Origin: Ceratotherium simum simum | Taxonomy: Eukaryota; Chordata; Mammalia; Perissodactyla; Rhinocerotidae | Direction of reading: 5' to 3' | DNA length: 64,000 bases | Assembly: GCF_000283155.1 (NCBI RefSeq) | Contig: NW_004454163.1 | Coordinates: forward strand, 24,992,899-25,056,898 | Shown here: positions 24,832 through 36,161 of the stretch, one piece after another | How the letters are laid out: the number at the start of each line of letters is the position of its first letter | Numbering within the stretch: the first letter of the stretch is position 1 | Notes under the pieces: generated by a model | Told to the model about the DNA's origin: nothing | Database searches by the model: none | What the model saw: only the letters and a program-made list of their open reading frames with translations | Position numbers and translations under genes: made by a program

Positions 24832-25860
24832 GATTTTGGTACCTACCTAGAAGTCGAGTGATGACATATCAAATACCTAAAAATGGAAGTGGCTTTGCAA
24901 ATGGGCAATGGGTAGAGACTGGATGAATTTTGAGAAGCATAATAGAAAAAGCCTAAATTGCCTTGAACAGACTGTTAGTAGAAATATGGATGTTAATGAC
25001 TCTGCTATTGAGGATTCAGAAAAAAGTGAGGAGTATAGTGGAGAAAACATACATCACCTTAGAGAATACCTAACTTGTCATGAACAGACTGCTGGTAGAA
25101 TTATGGATATTAAAGGCACTGCTGGTGAGGGCTCAGAAGGAAATGAGGGACATGTTATTTGAAATTGGAGGAAAGGAAATCCTTGTTATATAGTGGTAGA
25201 AAGCTTAGGAGAATTGTGTCCTGCAGTTATGTGGAAAGAAGAAACTGTAAATGACTAACTTATAATTTAGCTGAGATTTCCAAGGAAAGTGTTGAAGGTG
25301 CAGCCTGGTTTCCTCTTGCTGCAGATAGTAAAATGTGAGAGGAAAGAGATAAATGGAGAAAAGACTGATAAACAAAAAGAAACTATGACTTGATGACTTG
25401 AAAAATGTTCAGCCTATCCAGATTGCAAATGATGCTAAAATTAATAGATTTACTGTCAGGAAACTGTGCAATAGAGAAAAGAATGAGAAATTACGGGAAC
25501 TTTCTAGCAAAAGGAAATTAGCAAAAAGAAAACCTTTTGCTAAAATCTGAGAAAGATCAAAAGGTCAGAGTATTCATTCCCACAAAAGGCTCTTTGAAAA
25601 GATTAAGTATGTAACTCCTAGATCCCCTCAGGCAGCTCAGCAGAAGCCAAAATAGGATTGGCCTGTGGAAAAGCTTCTTGTCCCATTGAGTGACATACAC
25701 AGGAGACTCACAAAGTTCTTGATAATTTTCTATCAGCAGAAACACTGTAAGCTTGTACTGAAAGGGACAGAGAGAATATGAAATGAAAGGCTATCGAATC
25801 TCCAAATTTCTACAGGCAGGAAATAGGTTGGTAAAACTACTCAGCTACAAACATGTGCTA
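24832..25860 (+). mobile_element. MaLR (ERVL-MaLR, MLT1-type) internal region, decayed
   Basis: Begins 'agattttggtacctacctag' just after the putative LTR end, as MaLR internal regions do. It continues with the known non-pol text of these elements ('aaaaagcctaaattgccttg' at about 24945; 'gcagcctggtttcctcttgc' at about 25300). The open frame at 24908-25162 (84 codons) contains a tandem duplication of one unit. MaLR internal regions are non-autonomous and normally lack a full polymerase; none is seen here. No downstream LTR was recognised before the L2 at 25960. It is an ancient retroelement relic with no functional product. Confidence 0.65.
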
Positions 25861-25959
25861 CCTTTCGTGAAAACTCAGGACTTCTACCTGGTTTTCCTAC
25901 CTCAGTCAGACTAATTTTGATCACTTGGATGTGCTTAAAATTGACAATGGATACCCTCA

Positions 25960-26180
25960 ACCTGCAGGATAGTGCCTCAGCCTGATACCCAAGGTTCTTT
26001 ACAATCTAGCCCCAACTTGCATTAGCAGCTTCTATTTCAAAAAAACAGTTTTTGAAATTCTTCCATGACTACTGTATATCACAATTTCCAGACATGTTCT
26101 CATGCCATTTACCATACTGGGAATAAACATACCAACCCTATCTTTCTCATCCTATAAGTCCTGCCCAATAAATCCTTTCT
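25960..26180 (+). repeat. L2 LINE, left part of a split copy
   Basis: Sense L2: 'caaggttctttacaatctagccccaactt' near 25992 matches the start of the L2 3' region, followed by decayed text to 'ctgcccaataaatcctttct' at 26161-26180. The element continues after the inserted SINE at 26611. Confidence 0.7.
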
Positions 26181-26193
26181 TGAGATAGTAATT

Positions 26194-26597
26194 TGTTGTT
26201 GTTAGTGCTGTCGAGTTGATTACAACTTCTAGTGACCCTGTGTACATCAAAGCGGAACCCTGCCCAATCTTTTTGCGCCATCCTCTCACCTCCCAGCACT
26301 ATATGAGACAATGCTCTGCTGCTTTACATAGGGTTTTCATGGCCAATTTTTTTGGAAGTGGATGCCCAGATCCTCTTCCTAGTCTGTCTTAGTCTGGAAG
26401 CTCCACTGAAACCTGCCCACCATGGGTGATCCTGCTCATTTGAAACACCAGTGGCATAGCTTTCAGCATCACAGCAACACACAGTTGCCACAGTATGACA
26501 ATGGAGAGATGGGTTGTGTGGTTCCCTGACCAGGAAACAAACCAGGGCTGTGGCAGTGAGAGCACCAAATCTTAACCACTAGACCACTGGGGCCAGC
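26194..26597 (-). mobile_element. SINE with tRNA-Glu head and RTE-like tail, antisense, complete
   Basis: About 404 bases flanked by a perfect 13-base target duplication, tgagatagtaatt, at 26181-26193 and 26598-26610. On the minus strand it starts with a tRNA-Glu-like head: A box tggtctagtgg (complement of 26576-26586) and a degenerate B box ggtttgtttcc (complement of 26533-26543, where a tRNA has ggttcgattcc). The other end, on the plus strand, begins with GTT repeats and 'gctgtcgagttgattacaac', the sequence shared by AfroSINE-type and RTE (BovB-like) LINE ends. This indicates mobilisation by an RTE LINE rather than L1. I recall an Equus family called SINE2-1_EC in Repbase that may be this one; that name is unverified. 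It splits an L2. Confidence 0.85.
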
Positions 26598-26610
26598 TGA
26601 GATAGTAATT

Positions 26611-26694
26611 GCTCTTTTAAAAATTTTAACGTTCTTGTCACTCTAAGGAAATATATTCCCTGAGGCTAGGAATAATATTGTACCTACTTTTTTA
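26611..26694 (+). repeat. L2 LINE, right part of the split copy
   Basis: Continuation of the L2 at 25960: a decayed 'gtcactctaaggaaatatattccctgaggctagg' segment near 26638 matches the 'agctccttgagggcaggg' 3' end region of L2. The next element (antisense L1) begins at about 26695. Confidence 0.6.
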
Positions 26695-27695
26695 ATAATA
26701 CTTGATTAAGGTATAATTTACATATAGTAAAATGTTAAATGCATATCAATAATTTTTTTATTTGTAGTCATCTCCTAGACCAAGATAAGGAACATTTCTG
26801 TGAGCCCCAAAATTTTCTTGTGCCCTCACAGGCAAGCATCATTTTGATTTCTATTCTGAATAGTTGGTCTGTTCTTAGATTTCATGGAAATGAAATTATA
26901 AAATATGTACTCTTTTGTGTCTTCCTTCTTGTGCTTAATATCATGTTTTCCAGATTCATACATGTTGATGACTGTATCAGTAGCTCTTTTATTATTTTCA
27001 TATAAGAGATTACTACTCAGCGACAAAGGAGAATGAGCTACTGATACATCCAATAACATGGATGAGCTACTGACACAATTAACAACATAGATGTCCATGG
27101 ATATCCACTCTCCTATCGATGGACATGTGTGATGTTTCTAGTTTTTGGCTCTTATGAATAAAGCTCGGAAAATTTTTGTTCAAGCCTTTTCTGGACATAT
27201 GCATTTATTCATCTTGAGTATATTCCTCGGATGGAATGTATGTATATATTTAACTTTATTAGAAACTGCCAGGCAGTTTTCCAAAGTGGTTGCACCATTT
27301 TACATTCTCACTGAGAACATATGAGAATTCCCATTGATCCACGTGCACATCAGCACTTGCAACTCAGTCTTTACAACTTAGCATTTTAGTAGGTGTGTAG
27401 CGATATCTCTTTGTGGTTTAATTTGCAGTTCCCTGATTACTCGTGATTTGAACTATCTTTTTATATGTTTATTTATGGCCCCATTCTGATGTCTTCTTTG
27501 GTGAAGTGCCTGTTCAAGTATCCTATTCTTTTTAAAAATTTGGTTGCTTATATTTTTAAGTATATTAAGTATCTTTTTAGTAACAATTTATGGGAGTTCT
27601 GTGTATATTATATTCTAGATATGAGTTCTTTGTGAGATATATGTATTTTTTCTCCTAGTCTGTGGCTTGCCTTTACTAGTCTTTTCCAATTTTTT
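26695..27695 (-). mobile_element. L1 LINE antisense (MB/MC-like), with a local inverted duplication
   Basis: The left part is antisense 3' UTR (ataatttacatatagtaaaa near 26713). From about 27100 it is the antisense of the ORF2 C-terminal region ('tcctatcgatggacatgtgt' near 27112; 'ttttccaaagtggttgcacc' near 27277; 'gatatctctttgtggtttaa' near 27402), fading out near 27690. Between 26973 and 27077 a piece of the element is present in inverted orientation (see findings). No open frame survives. Confidence 0.82.
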
Positions 27696-28744
27696 TTTAA
27701 CAGTTTACAACAAAAAAGAACTGTCATAGTATTCAACCTACTAAATAATCCATAAATATGCATTTTTAAAATTATCTAGTAAGATACATACCAAGTAAGA
27801 CCAATAGTGATTATTTCTGGTAGAGCTTGCTCCTGTAGGTTTTATTTCCTGTAAAGGCTGATTATGAAACTGTATCCTGCATTTTCTACACCAGCCTTTT
27901 ATTTTCTAGATTATCTTGATTCTAGCAAATGATTATCATGAAATCCTTTGCCTCTTTGTTTTTGGTTGATTGGTTGTTTGAATCATTGGTGCATCACTGA
28001 AGCTTAATGTTGACAAGGTTGTCTCAGCTGGCTCTGGGTTATTTCAGAAATCATGTTTTCAGAATTTTTTATCACTTTTTCCTTTAAAAAATTCTTAAAT
28101 ATTGACGCTCATAAATTCAGCAAATTTCTCTTATAACATCTGAGAGTTTGAGAGACATAATCTAATGAGGGTGGCAGCAGCACTAGGAGCACTAACATTG
28201 GGTCCATTGGGAATCCCTTAATTCCATGAACGTCAAGTGGTTAAATGATACATTAGTGACTTTTAAAACATAGCAATAATTTGCCTGGATGTTTGTTTTC
28301 TAGGTAACAGAAATAACATGATCTAATTTCAGATAAGTAACCCTGGAGATGTTTGTACCTGTGGCTGGGTGGAGAGCAGTTGGAGCTGGGAATGTGACCC
28401 CATAGGGAAGAAATGTAGTTATTTCAGAACTATTGTTGCTGCTGTTGTGAATATCCAGTTTTCCTCCATGGTTTTATTGTCTTGGAGCAAGAGGACAATG
28501 ACTGCTAGAGAAACAACAGCTCCTGGTGGAGGAAAAGGAGGAGAAGGAGGCTGATAGACAATGCAATTGGTTAATAATGATGATAGCAAACACTTAAAAG
28601 GATGTCAAATGAATTAAGAATTCAAATTTGTTAAAGTTACTTACCTGACATTTTTTGGTAATTTGAAAATCCATTCTCCATTACACTTTTAATCACCAAA
28701 TTATTGGAAATGAGTTTGGCCTAAGTTAAGTGGTCAAATTTTAC
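27696..28744. other. Unique sequence
   Basis: No gene or confident repeat was recognised. The A/G-rich patch near 28528-28552 is low-complexity. Confidence 0.5.
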
Positions 28745-29010
28745 TTTAACACAACAAATATTTGAGTGCCAGGCAAATATTATTGAGTGTCCTGAAGATA
28801 CCATGGTTCATGAGACAGACATGTTTCTTGCCCTTGGAACTTGCTGTGCTGGGGAAGACAATTAAACAAGCAGTGTGACCTAGAATGAGTGATGGAGATG
28901 GAAATCTAGAGTGATGTGGGAGGACATAGCCTGGGTACCTATCTTGCAGTGGAGGGTACAAGGAAGACCTACCTAACTTAGAATCACTAAATGGAACATG
29001 ACTATAAATA
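28745..29010 (-). repeat. L2 LINE, antisense 3' end
   Basis: 'caacaaatatttgagtgccaggcaaatat' at about 28753, a decayed 'gcccttggaacttgctgtgctggggaagacaattaaac' near 28830 and a tail of antisense L2 text follow the order of the reverse complement of the L2 3' end. The right edge is uncertain. Confidence 0.7.
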
Positions 29011-30780
29011 GCAATTAGCTTGGTGGTATGGAGGAGGGGAGGACGGAGAACAGAGTGAAGAAATAATTGGGAAAGAGTGAAAGAGAGATATTTAGAAGAA
29101 AAATCTTAGTTGGCTCAACTTTCAGTGTATTGTTATTAAAATTTGACTCAATGGTGCATTGTAACATTCTTGAAAAATCTATTACATAAATAGCCTACTT
29201 GAATGTGACAGAACTTTCACTCAAAGTTCAAAATCCTTTAATTTTTGCTTTTTAATTGATGCCTTCTCACAGAAACTCCTTATTGGGTATTTAAGGGTTG
29301 GCCACAGTTGGGCCTCACTCAGCCTCCCTCTCTCATCTGATCTCCCATGCAGGTACTGGTTTACTTATTACTTATTGTTTAGGTATTACGGATGTGGTTT
29401 TTTCCTAATTGTCAAGTTCCGTTAGATTTCCCAGGATAGAGAAACTTTAAGACAAATGCTTCAGTTTATTTTGGGAATTTATAAAAAAGAAAAATTGAAG
29501 AAGATGTTTGTATTTGTTCCAATTTTTTTCAATGCCCTAGAGTTGCTTCCTTACTTAAAGAAAAACATAAAGCTACAAAAATCATATAAAGAGATAATTG
29601 CCATAGATGATTTATTGTATTTTTGCCCTTTTAACATATACTGTATTTTATTTTAAATAACGTCATAATTAATGTCTGTATATTTTTTCTAGTCGACAAA
29701 ACCAACTTTATCTTAAATCCGTCTACCGTATTTGTTCCTGAGATGTGTCTCTACATCTCTCCCTGCATTTACAGCAAATCCATGTACTATGCAACAACTG
29801 GTCCCCCTAGAGCACCCTAGGTTTACCTTCATTTCTCCGAAATGACAAATGACTTTTGTCCCCCAAAGCACTGTATACTCCCTCCCCCTTTTTTTTGAAA
29901 GTAGCAGATTTGAAACTGGAGAGCTTATAAGGCTCAACAGAGAATGAGAAGACTGTTCTCATTCCCTCATGAGGAGGAGGGAATAAAGGATATGTTCAAT
30001 AGGTTATTTATTTTTTGAATGTAGAATATTCCACAGACTCTTTGGATGCTCAAAACAAGTTTCTTTCCTGCATACACCTACAAAAACACAAGAGATGTGT
30101 TAAAAAGAGGTTAGATATAAGAATCCAGGAATTATGTTAATGTATGGGCAAAGGAAAACTTCGACTAAAGGAGAGAGTAATCTGTTTTACCTTTCTTCTA
30201 CAATTTCTGTGTTACTATGAATTTATTTACTTCTTGAACATTTATTAGACATTTGTCTTGCTATAACTTGAGGTAAAAAAGATATGATGATATTTAGGTC
30301 CATTTTTTATCTATTTGTAAGTGGAGAACAAAGGTATTAGAAAGGCCCAAGGTATTAGAATGCACATTACTCTATGAATTACCACCTTTAATATATACTG
30401 ACTTCTTGGTAATGCTTGGCCTGGACAAGCCTTCTCCATTCCTGTTGCTATGTCATGTGGACAGGTGAAGGTAATGTATTTTCATGGCACTTTGGTCTGG
30501 TAACTACGATTCCTTGAGGTTACTGTAATAAGCATGTGAAAGTGAGGAAGGAGAGGGAAAAGCCAGGGCCTCTGGAGGAGTGGCGGGCACTGAATAGCGG
30601 TTGTGGAGGAGGTCAGGGAAAGTTCTGTGGGCCTGGAGTGGAGGGAGGCACCTCAGGCCAGGAAATGGGGAGAGAAGTCTGCAGGCATGATGGGAATGTC
30701 TGAAGAAGAGGAAGGGATCGTTTTCTCTGTGACATTGTATAGAAGAGCGGACTTGGGTCAGACATTGCTGCTGTTGTCCT
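29011..30780. other. Unique sequence
   Basis: No gene or confident repeat was recognised. Open frames at 29456-29937 and 30603-30845 are under 85 codons and lack domains. Confidence 0.5.
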
Positions 30781-30838
30781 TAACACTGTTTTTTATTCAT
30801 GCTATCAAGGTAATACACGCTGTCAGAGAAAACACAGA

Positions 30839-31055
30839 TGGGTAAATTTGCTAAGAGAAGATCTCAAGTGTTCTCACCACACACACACACACACACAGAC
30901 AAATGGTAACTATGTGAGGTGATGGGTATGTTCATTATCTTGATTGTGGTAATCATTTCGTAATGTATATGTATATCAAAACATCACATTGTATACCTTA
31001 AATATATGGAATTTTTATATGTCAATCATTCCTCAGTGAATCTGGGGGGAAAAAA
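30839..31055 (+). mobile_element. L1 LINE 3' UTR, severely 5' truncated
   Basis: Sense L1 3' end. 'ttgctaagagaagatctcaagtg' starts at about 30848, a CA tract follows at 30877-30898, then 'ttgattgtggtaatcatttc' at about 30940 and 'cacattgtataccttaaata' near 30985, ending in an A-rich tail at about 31050. The flanks share agaaaacacaga (30827-30838) and agaaaatacaga (31056-31067), a likely 12-base target duplication with one mismatch. The sequence on both sides looks like one interrupted older repeat, not named here. Confidence 0.82.
30877..30898. repeat. (CA)n microsatellite within an L1 tail
   Basis: About 11 CA units at the position where related L1 3' UTRs have a CACAA/A-rich patch, so the microsatellite probably arose inside the element. 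Confidence 0.9.
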
Positions 31056-31067
31056 AGAAAATACAGA

Positions 31068-33429
31068 GAGGTATACACTAATATAGAAGTATTCTTAGGA
31101 ATATTCAAGAATGTGTAGGAGAAAGCATCTTTGTTCCAAAGAAGCCAGTTATATAATCAATAGCCCAGCATATGCCCACTGTTCCTTTTTACTCTGCCCT
31201 TTGGAATGGGCACCAAATAAATGTGCATCATTTTATTATCTTTTTCTCAGATTCTGCCTAGTCCCGATTCTGTTGAGGAAAATGGGCAGCCTTCTACATT
31301 CATTACAGCAGATGGTCATTCCAGATAAGAGAACTTACTGAGAAGCGTCAGGATCTCTGATTTGGGGGCCTTTCAAGTCTTCATTCGAGGTGCTTCATAG
31401 CAGCCTTTCTTGAGGCATTCCCCAAAGTTTGAGAAAAAAAATCAAGCAAACATAGCTACTCTCTTCCAGATGAACTCTTCCCAGAGATTTTGAATATGTT
31501 CTTTTTCCATCCTGGAGCAAAACAAGAGAATGTCAAGCAGCCTATAAGTCTTGTGAGAAACTAGTTTTCCCTTTAGAAAAAATGTTGCATATTCCTTTGA
31601 TCGAATAAGGGGAGCTACAGTTAGGGTTTGGTGTTGTCTGGGCTGAAAAATGTGAATCTGTTTCACCTTCTAGCATATCTATATGCTTAGGGTTTGACTT
31701 TTGAGGAGGACGTGGACAATCACAGCCTACTAAAGAATCCTTCATTACCGGAGGATTATTATATATACATGATGTACATATACAGTATATATACAGTAGC
31801 GAATATTATTTTGTTAGAAAATGAATGTACTCTTTTTTTTTCTTTTTAAACTTTATGTGGCTTGAATCTAAATCTTTAAGTGGCTTACATCTGGGTTTCT
31901 ACTTATAGATTTTGTTTCACTGGGACTTTTCAGTAAATACTCATTCTTTGTTTCCTGAGAACTTTTATAACTTGGTTTTCTTGTAATTCCTGTAAAACCA
32001 GAAATAAAGCTCTGAAAGTTGGAGAGTAAATTGAATCAATAGACTAAAGTTCTGGTGATGTACTCCATGGAATACATTTTTTTTATTGGAAAGCATGAGT
32101 TTTCTAAAAACAGTCTCTCTGTCTGCATATGTATCTATGCATGTGACATATGGCACTGGTGAATATATAGGGTTACCTTATTACCATGGGTTACCAGTGG
32201 CAACATGTGCACTGAGCTAAACCCTTCTTGGATTTTAATATTCTGTTGTAAGTCATATGCTGGGAGATCAGAAGAGAGTGAAAATGGACTAGTCTGGCAC
32301 AGCTTATATGATTTTTTATAGGTCATTTTATATGTATATATAATGCAACCGGTGGAAAATGTAGCAAAAGGTCAAGAAGGCACCATACATGTCTCAGTTG
32401 AAAAAGGAATAGGAAATTAGTGAACTCAACTTCTCGCTGTGACCTGCTTTACACTGGACGTGATTTTGGGTTCTCTCTGTGACAATATGTTGAACAAGGT
32501 TCTTCCACATTTCTGCAACTAGGAACATAGCAGATGGTAAAGAATGAAGGCTATGGGTGGACAAGAATGGGTCTTCTCTCTGTAAAGAGAATTTTAATTT
32601 AGTGAAAGTACTACTAGGTGGATAGTAAAGAGAATTTGGCCACTTTTCATTCTCATGATTATTTGTTCGGGATACACACATTGTACCTTGTCCTGGGGAA
32701 TAGAACCCTTCAGAATGAAGTAGAGAGTACTAAAAACAATATTATAGAAAAATAGAAATTACTTCTGGCAATTTGTATGCACATAGTTCTCCATTACTCA
32801 TGAGCTGTTTCTTTCGTTTTGAATGATCAGTGTCTTTGCTGTTCTTTGCCCTTCTGTTTCCACCATGTCGGCATTTCACTGCTCATTAATAATTGTGGAA
32901 AGAAAGAAGGGAATACATTAATTGGTGCCTGCATCAATTAATACCTGACTTTCCACTGGTAAGAAAGTGCTGGTGCATTTTTAAAAAGGTAGATACTGAT
33001 GGCTAAACTATCAGTGGGAGGTGGGGAGTGGGGTTTGTGACTATTCTTCCTCATAGGCAGAGAATATGATGATCTTCTGGCTTTCACGAGGCATAATAAA
33101 TACCCCACATGAACGTTTATAGGAAATGGAAATCAAACATCTTTGAAATTTTTATTTTGTAAAGAGACTTGAGAAATAATTTTAGTAGAGCAAAAACAGA
33201 ATTGGGAGTTTTCAAATATGTCTTATGTCTAGCTCCAGTATCAGTACTGTGCACACAGAGAAGTGAACAACTGCGGTATAATGGAGGATAGAATTAGACG
33301 AGGCACCACCTCACCAAAATATTTGTTATGAACTGTTCTGTTCTACCATTATCCAAGAAGCCTTCTCAGACAAACACAGCGGCCTATCGCGTGCACTAAT
33401 AGAACCATCAGTAGGCTCAGACTGCTCCC
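31068..33429. other. Unique AT-rich sequence
   Basis: No gene or confident repeat was recognised. An AT-rich patch of TATA/CATA units lies near 31758-31798. Open frames are all under 100 codons with no domain. Confidence 0.5.
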
Positions 33430-33900
33430 CTCACTTGTCTCCTTGTGTTGGGTATAGTGTATGCTAGAAACACAAAGATGTACGAAATACCTGGAAGGGC
33501 ATATTATCAAGTTAGAGTAAAATACATATAACACTAAGGAAGCTGAATTACAAGCCAAGTGCCAAGAGAAAGGTGCAGACACCACGTGCTAGTGGAATTT
33601 GAAAGGAACGGAGAAGTCACTGAGTGTTGGAGTGTTCAAGGAAGACGTCTAGAGGAAGAGAGAGAAATTGAGTTAGGCCTGAAAGGAAGACTAATGGGAA
33701 GGAGGAGGGAGCATTCCAGGCAAGGAGAATGGCAGGCACATGGCCCAGATGTAGGAAGGGGCATGGCATTACTCTACTAGGCCGAGGAGGGTAGAGAGCT
33801 CACAGAGGTGACAAGTGGGGAGTAGAAAGTCTTGAATACCACACTAAGGTGTTGGGCTTTGCCCAATAGACAGTGAGTATCTTTAAAAGTATTTACAACT
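33430..33900 (-). repeat. L2 LINE, antisense
   Basis: Antisense L2 interior and 3' side in order: 'gttgggtatagtgtatgctagaaacacaaa' near 33446, 'gttcaaggaagacgtctagagg' near 33633, 'gggagcattccaggcaagga' near 33707 and 'agtcttgaataccacactaaggtgttgggctttgcccaatag' near 33827. A 73-codon open frame at 33559-33780 lies inside and is not a gene. Confidence 0.78.
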
Positions 33901-34059
33901 GGTTCTGATTTTGGAGCCTTTTTTTGTCTCTTTCAAAATCAGCAAAAGTTATCCTTTTGGTCAAAGAATGTGGCAGTGGTTTATGAGAAATGAGTCAATC
34001 GACTGGTTGTGACTGTTTCCATACTAGAGCTTAAAACAGATCTGCAGAGCATCATCTAT

Positions 34060-34165
34060 TGGTCTATCAGGCCCTAGGAGGTAGAGCCAGGAGTCACACA
34101 GTGGGCTGTTACTTCTAGAGCTCAAGCTTAACCACTCCATTGTACCACAAAGGTATGCCAGCTAT
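34060..34165 (-). repeat. MIR SINE, antisense, 5' end
   Basis: 'gtagagccaggagtcacaca' near 34080 and 'ctcaagcttaaccactccattgtacc' near 34120 match the reverse complement of the MIR head. Confidence 0.65.
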
Positions 34166-34224
34166 GGATGTGTGAGTGGAAGAAACTATCCAGAGGGGAT
34201 TATGTTATAGGACAAACTACATTT

Positions 34225-34375
34225 CATCTTCTTCATTATTATTAATAACCATGGTGACTGTCTTGCTACCCTACTTGTGAGCTTTATAGTCTTCCACACG
34301 CTTTCAAGTACATTATATCTCTTGATCCTCACAATGGCCCTGTTAAGTAGGCAAGAATTTTAAATTATAAAGTTA
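34225..34375 (-). repeat. MIR SINE, antisense, 3' part
   Basis: 'aagtacattatatctcttgatcctcacaatggccctg' near 34307 and 'taagtaggcaagaat' match the reverse complement of the MIR tail (tctcatttaatcctcacaac... gaggtagg). It could be the other half of the copy at 34060 only if rearranged, because their order is inverted; more likely it is a second MIR. Confidence 0.68.
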
Positions 34376-35949
34376 TTTCTGGGCCCCCAATTATCTGTGT
34401 AATTAATCCTGGTTACATATGCGCTACTCTCATTTGTATTGTAAAAATTATAATGAACAGTTTGCCCTTCTTTTTTTCCCAAAATAGTTTAAAATTTCGG
34501 GACAAGTTGTTGAAATTCTCTCCAAAAGAGTGGGTTTCTTTTAGCATTGCTTTTTTTCTCAGATTAAGAACCTCCATTCCACATCAAAATAAAAGCTTGG
34601 ATGCCACGAAGAATCATTTAGAACCAGGCGTTACGTCTTTAACACTCCTTAATTACAACCGGGTAAGGTGACGCACTTGGAAATCCTTGGAGAGCAGGCA
34701 GGTGATCTGCTACATGTGTTTATTTATCTAAAACAATTTAGCAATTTACAACCATATCCACTCTGGTTTGCCTGTCATGGGGCGTTTTCCAGGACTCTTT
34801 GATTTGGTCTACATCAGATTTTCTTTTCACCTCAACTTATCCTCCAAGCAGTATACTTTTGTTGTTCTTGTTACTGGGCCAAAAGTTGCCCATAGCCCCT
34901 GAGAAAATTAAAGATAATGCTGTAAAATACATGTTTAAAATTCCAGTCTGCCACAGACTAACTTCATTGGTATGAAACTCAGACCCCTTCTTATTAAACA
35001 CTGTTAAATATTCTCTTCATTTTCAAGACAAATATGAACAGAAACACAACCAAACATGTACTGTATTAAAATCATTGATTCACAATATTTAAATTTTCAG
35101 CTAGCCTCCAATTAGCAGGCTTTCCAATATTTGAACAGAAGACCATTTTAATGTAATTACAAACACATTTTAGGCATCTAAATTTTTTGCATAATTAGTT
35201 CTCTATTAAACTATTTATGTAGCCCTTTTTCCATCAGAAACAGAGAAAGCAGAACAATTTTATTCCTTACTGTTATAATAATTAACTATGCAAGTAGAAC
35301 AGCATATTAATAGAGTATAATTTGTTTACATTTAAAAGAAAATTGTGTTAGATTAGCATAGCAAAAGACTATTTCCATATCCAGGCAGTAATATGCAGGC
35401 CTAATAGCAATTTACAGTGTAGTTAAAGAATATTATTAATAAAGTAATACAGTGTAATTCTGTTTGCCCCACCATATTTCACAATGTCCTTAATTATAGC
35501 TAATTCTATCGAGACTAATTTGGGTGTTGTTAAGCAGTAGACACAGGAATCTTAAATACAACCTTTGCTAATAAGGAATTTAGAAGTTACCATAGAACTT
35601 GTTCTTATAAAACATAGGTACATGATGAGCATTTGTATTTTCTCCCCAGGGTGAAATCTATAAACGTACATGTATGTAATTGATATCTAAAAACAAGCTT
35701 TTCTGGATCCAACGTTTTGTTAACCACTCAATGAGAGGTTTATTATAAATAAATATAGTTAAGGTGAGATGAGATAAAGCATGGTAATCAGGTAACAATT
35801 TAGATTGGTAATCTAGAGTTGTTTTAGGTGAGAATTTTCACTTATTAGTGGCTTGATTTCTTTTAACTGAAGCAATGATGAAGTGGCTATACAATTTGGC
35901 ATATTAGTGTTTTTTCTTGAGGGAAATTAATAACGCTTCCTACTTATTA
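34376..35949. other. Repeat-free AT-rich interval, candidate conserved non-coding sequence
   Basis: No transposon of any class was recognised over about 1.5 kb, although flanking DNA is dense in repeats. The interval is rich in ATTA/TAAT-type motifs and TTTGCATA-like words, for example around 35100-35500, as often seen in developmental enhancers. No coding frame of note is present. Calling it regulatory is inference; only cross-species alignment would show constraint. Confidence 0.35.
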
Positions 35950-36161
35950 CATACTCATATTTCACCAGGCGCTATGCAGCATGTTATACACACATTAGCC
36001 TCAGTCCTTAAGGCAACTCTGTAAGGTAGGTGATACCTTATTCATTTTCCAGATGAGGAAACTGAGTCTCAGAAAGTTTGAGGATTCACTAGAGGACACA
36101 CAGTTAGGAAAGAGTCAGTGAAGATTCCAAAACCTAGCGTAGCTTCAAAACTCAGACTTTA
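35950..36161 (-). repeat. MIR SINE, antisense, interrupted at its right end by an ERE
   Basis: 'caccaggcgctatgcagcatgttatacaca' near 35964, 'aaggcaactctgtaaggtaggtgatacc' near 36009, 'ttttccagatgaggaaactgag' near 36045 and 'aggacacacagttag' near 36094 are the reverse complement of MIR in order. The last part, before 36161, is cut by the SINE insertion. Confidence 0.88.

Noticed and set aside
26521..26597. Possible tRNA-Glu gene on the minus strand
   Set aside because: The A box is good but the B box is decayed, and the segment is the head of a SINE bounded by target duplications, so it is not a functional tRNA gene.
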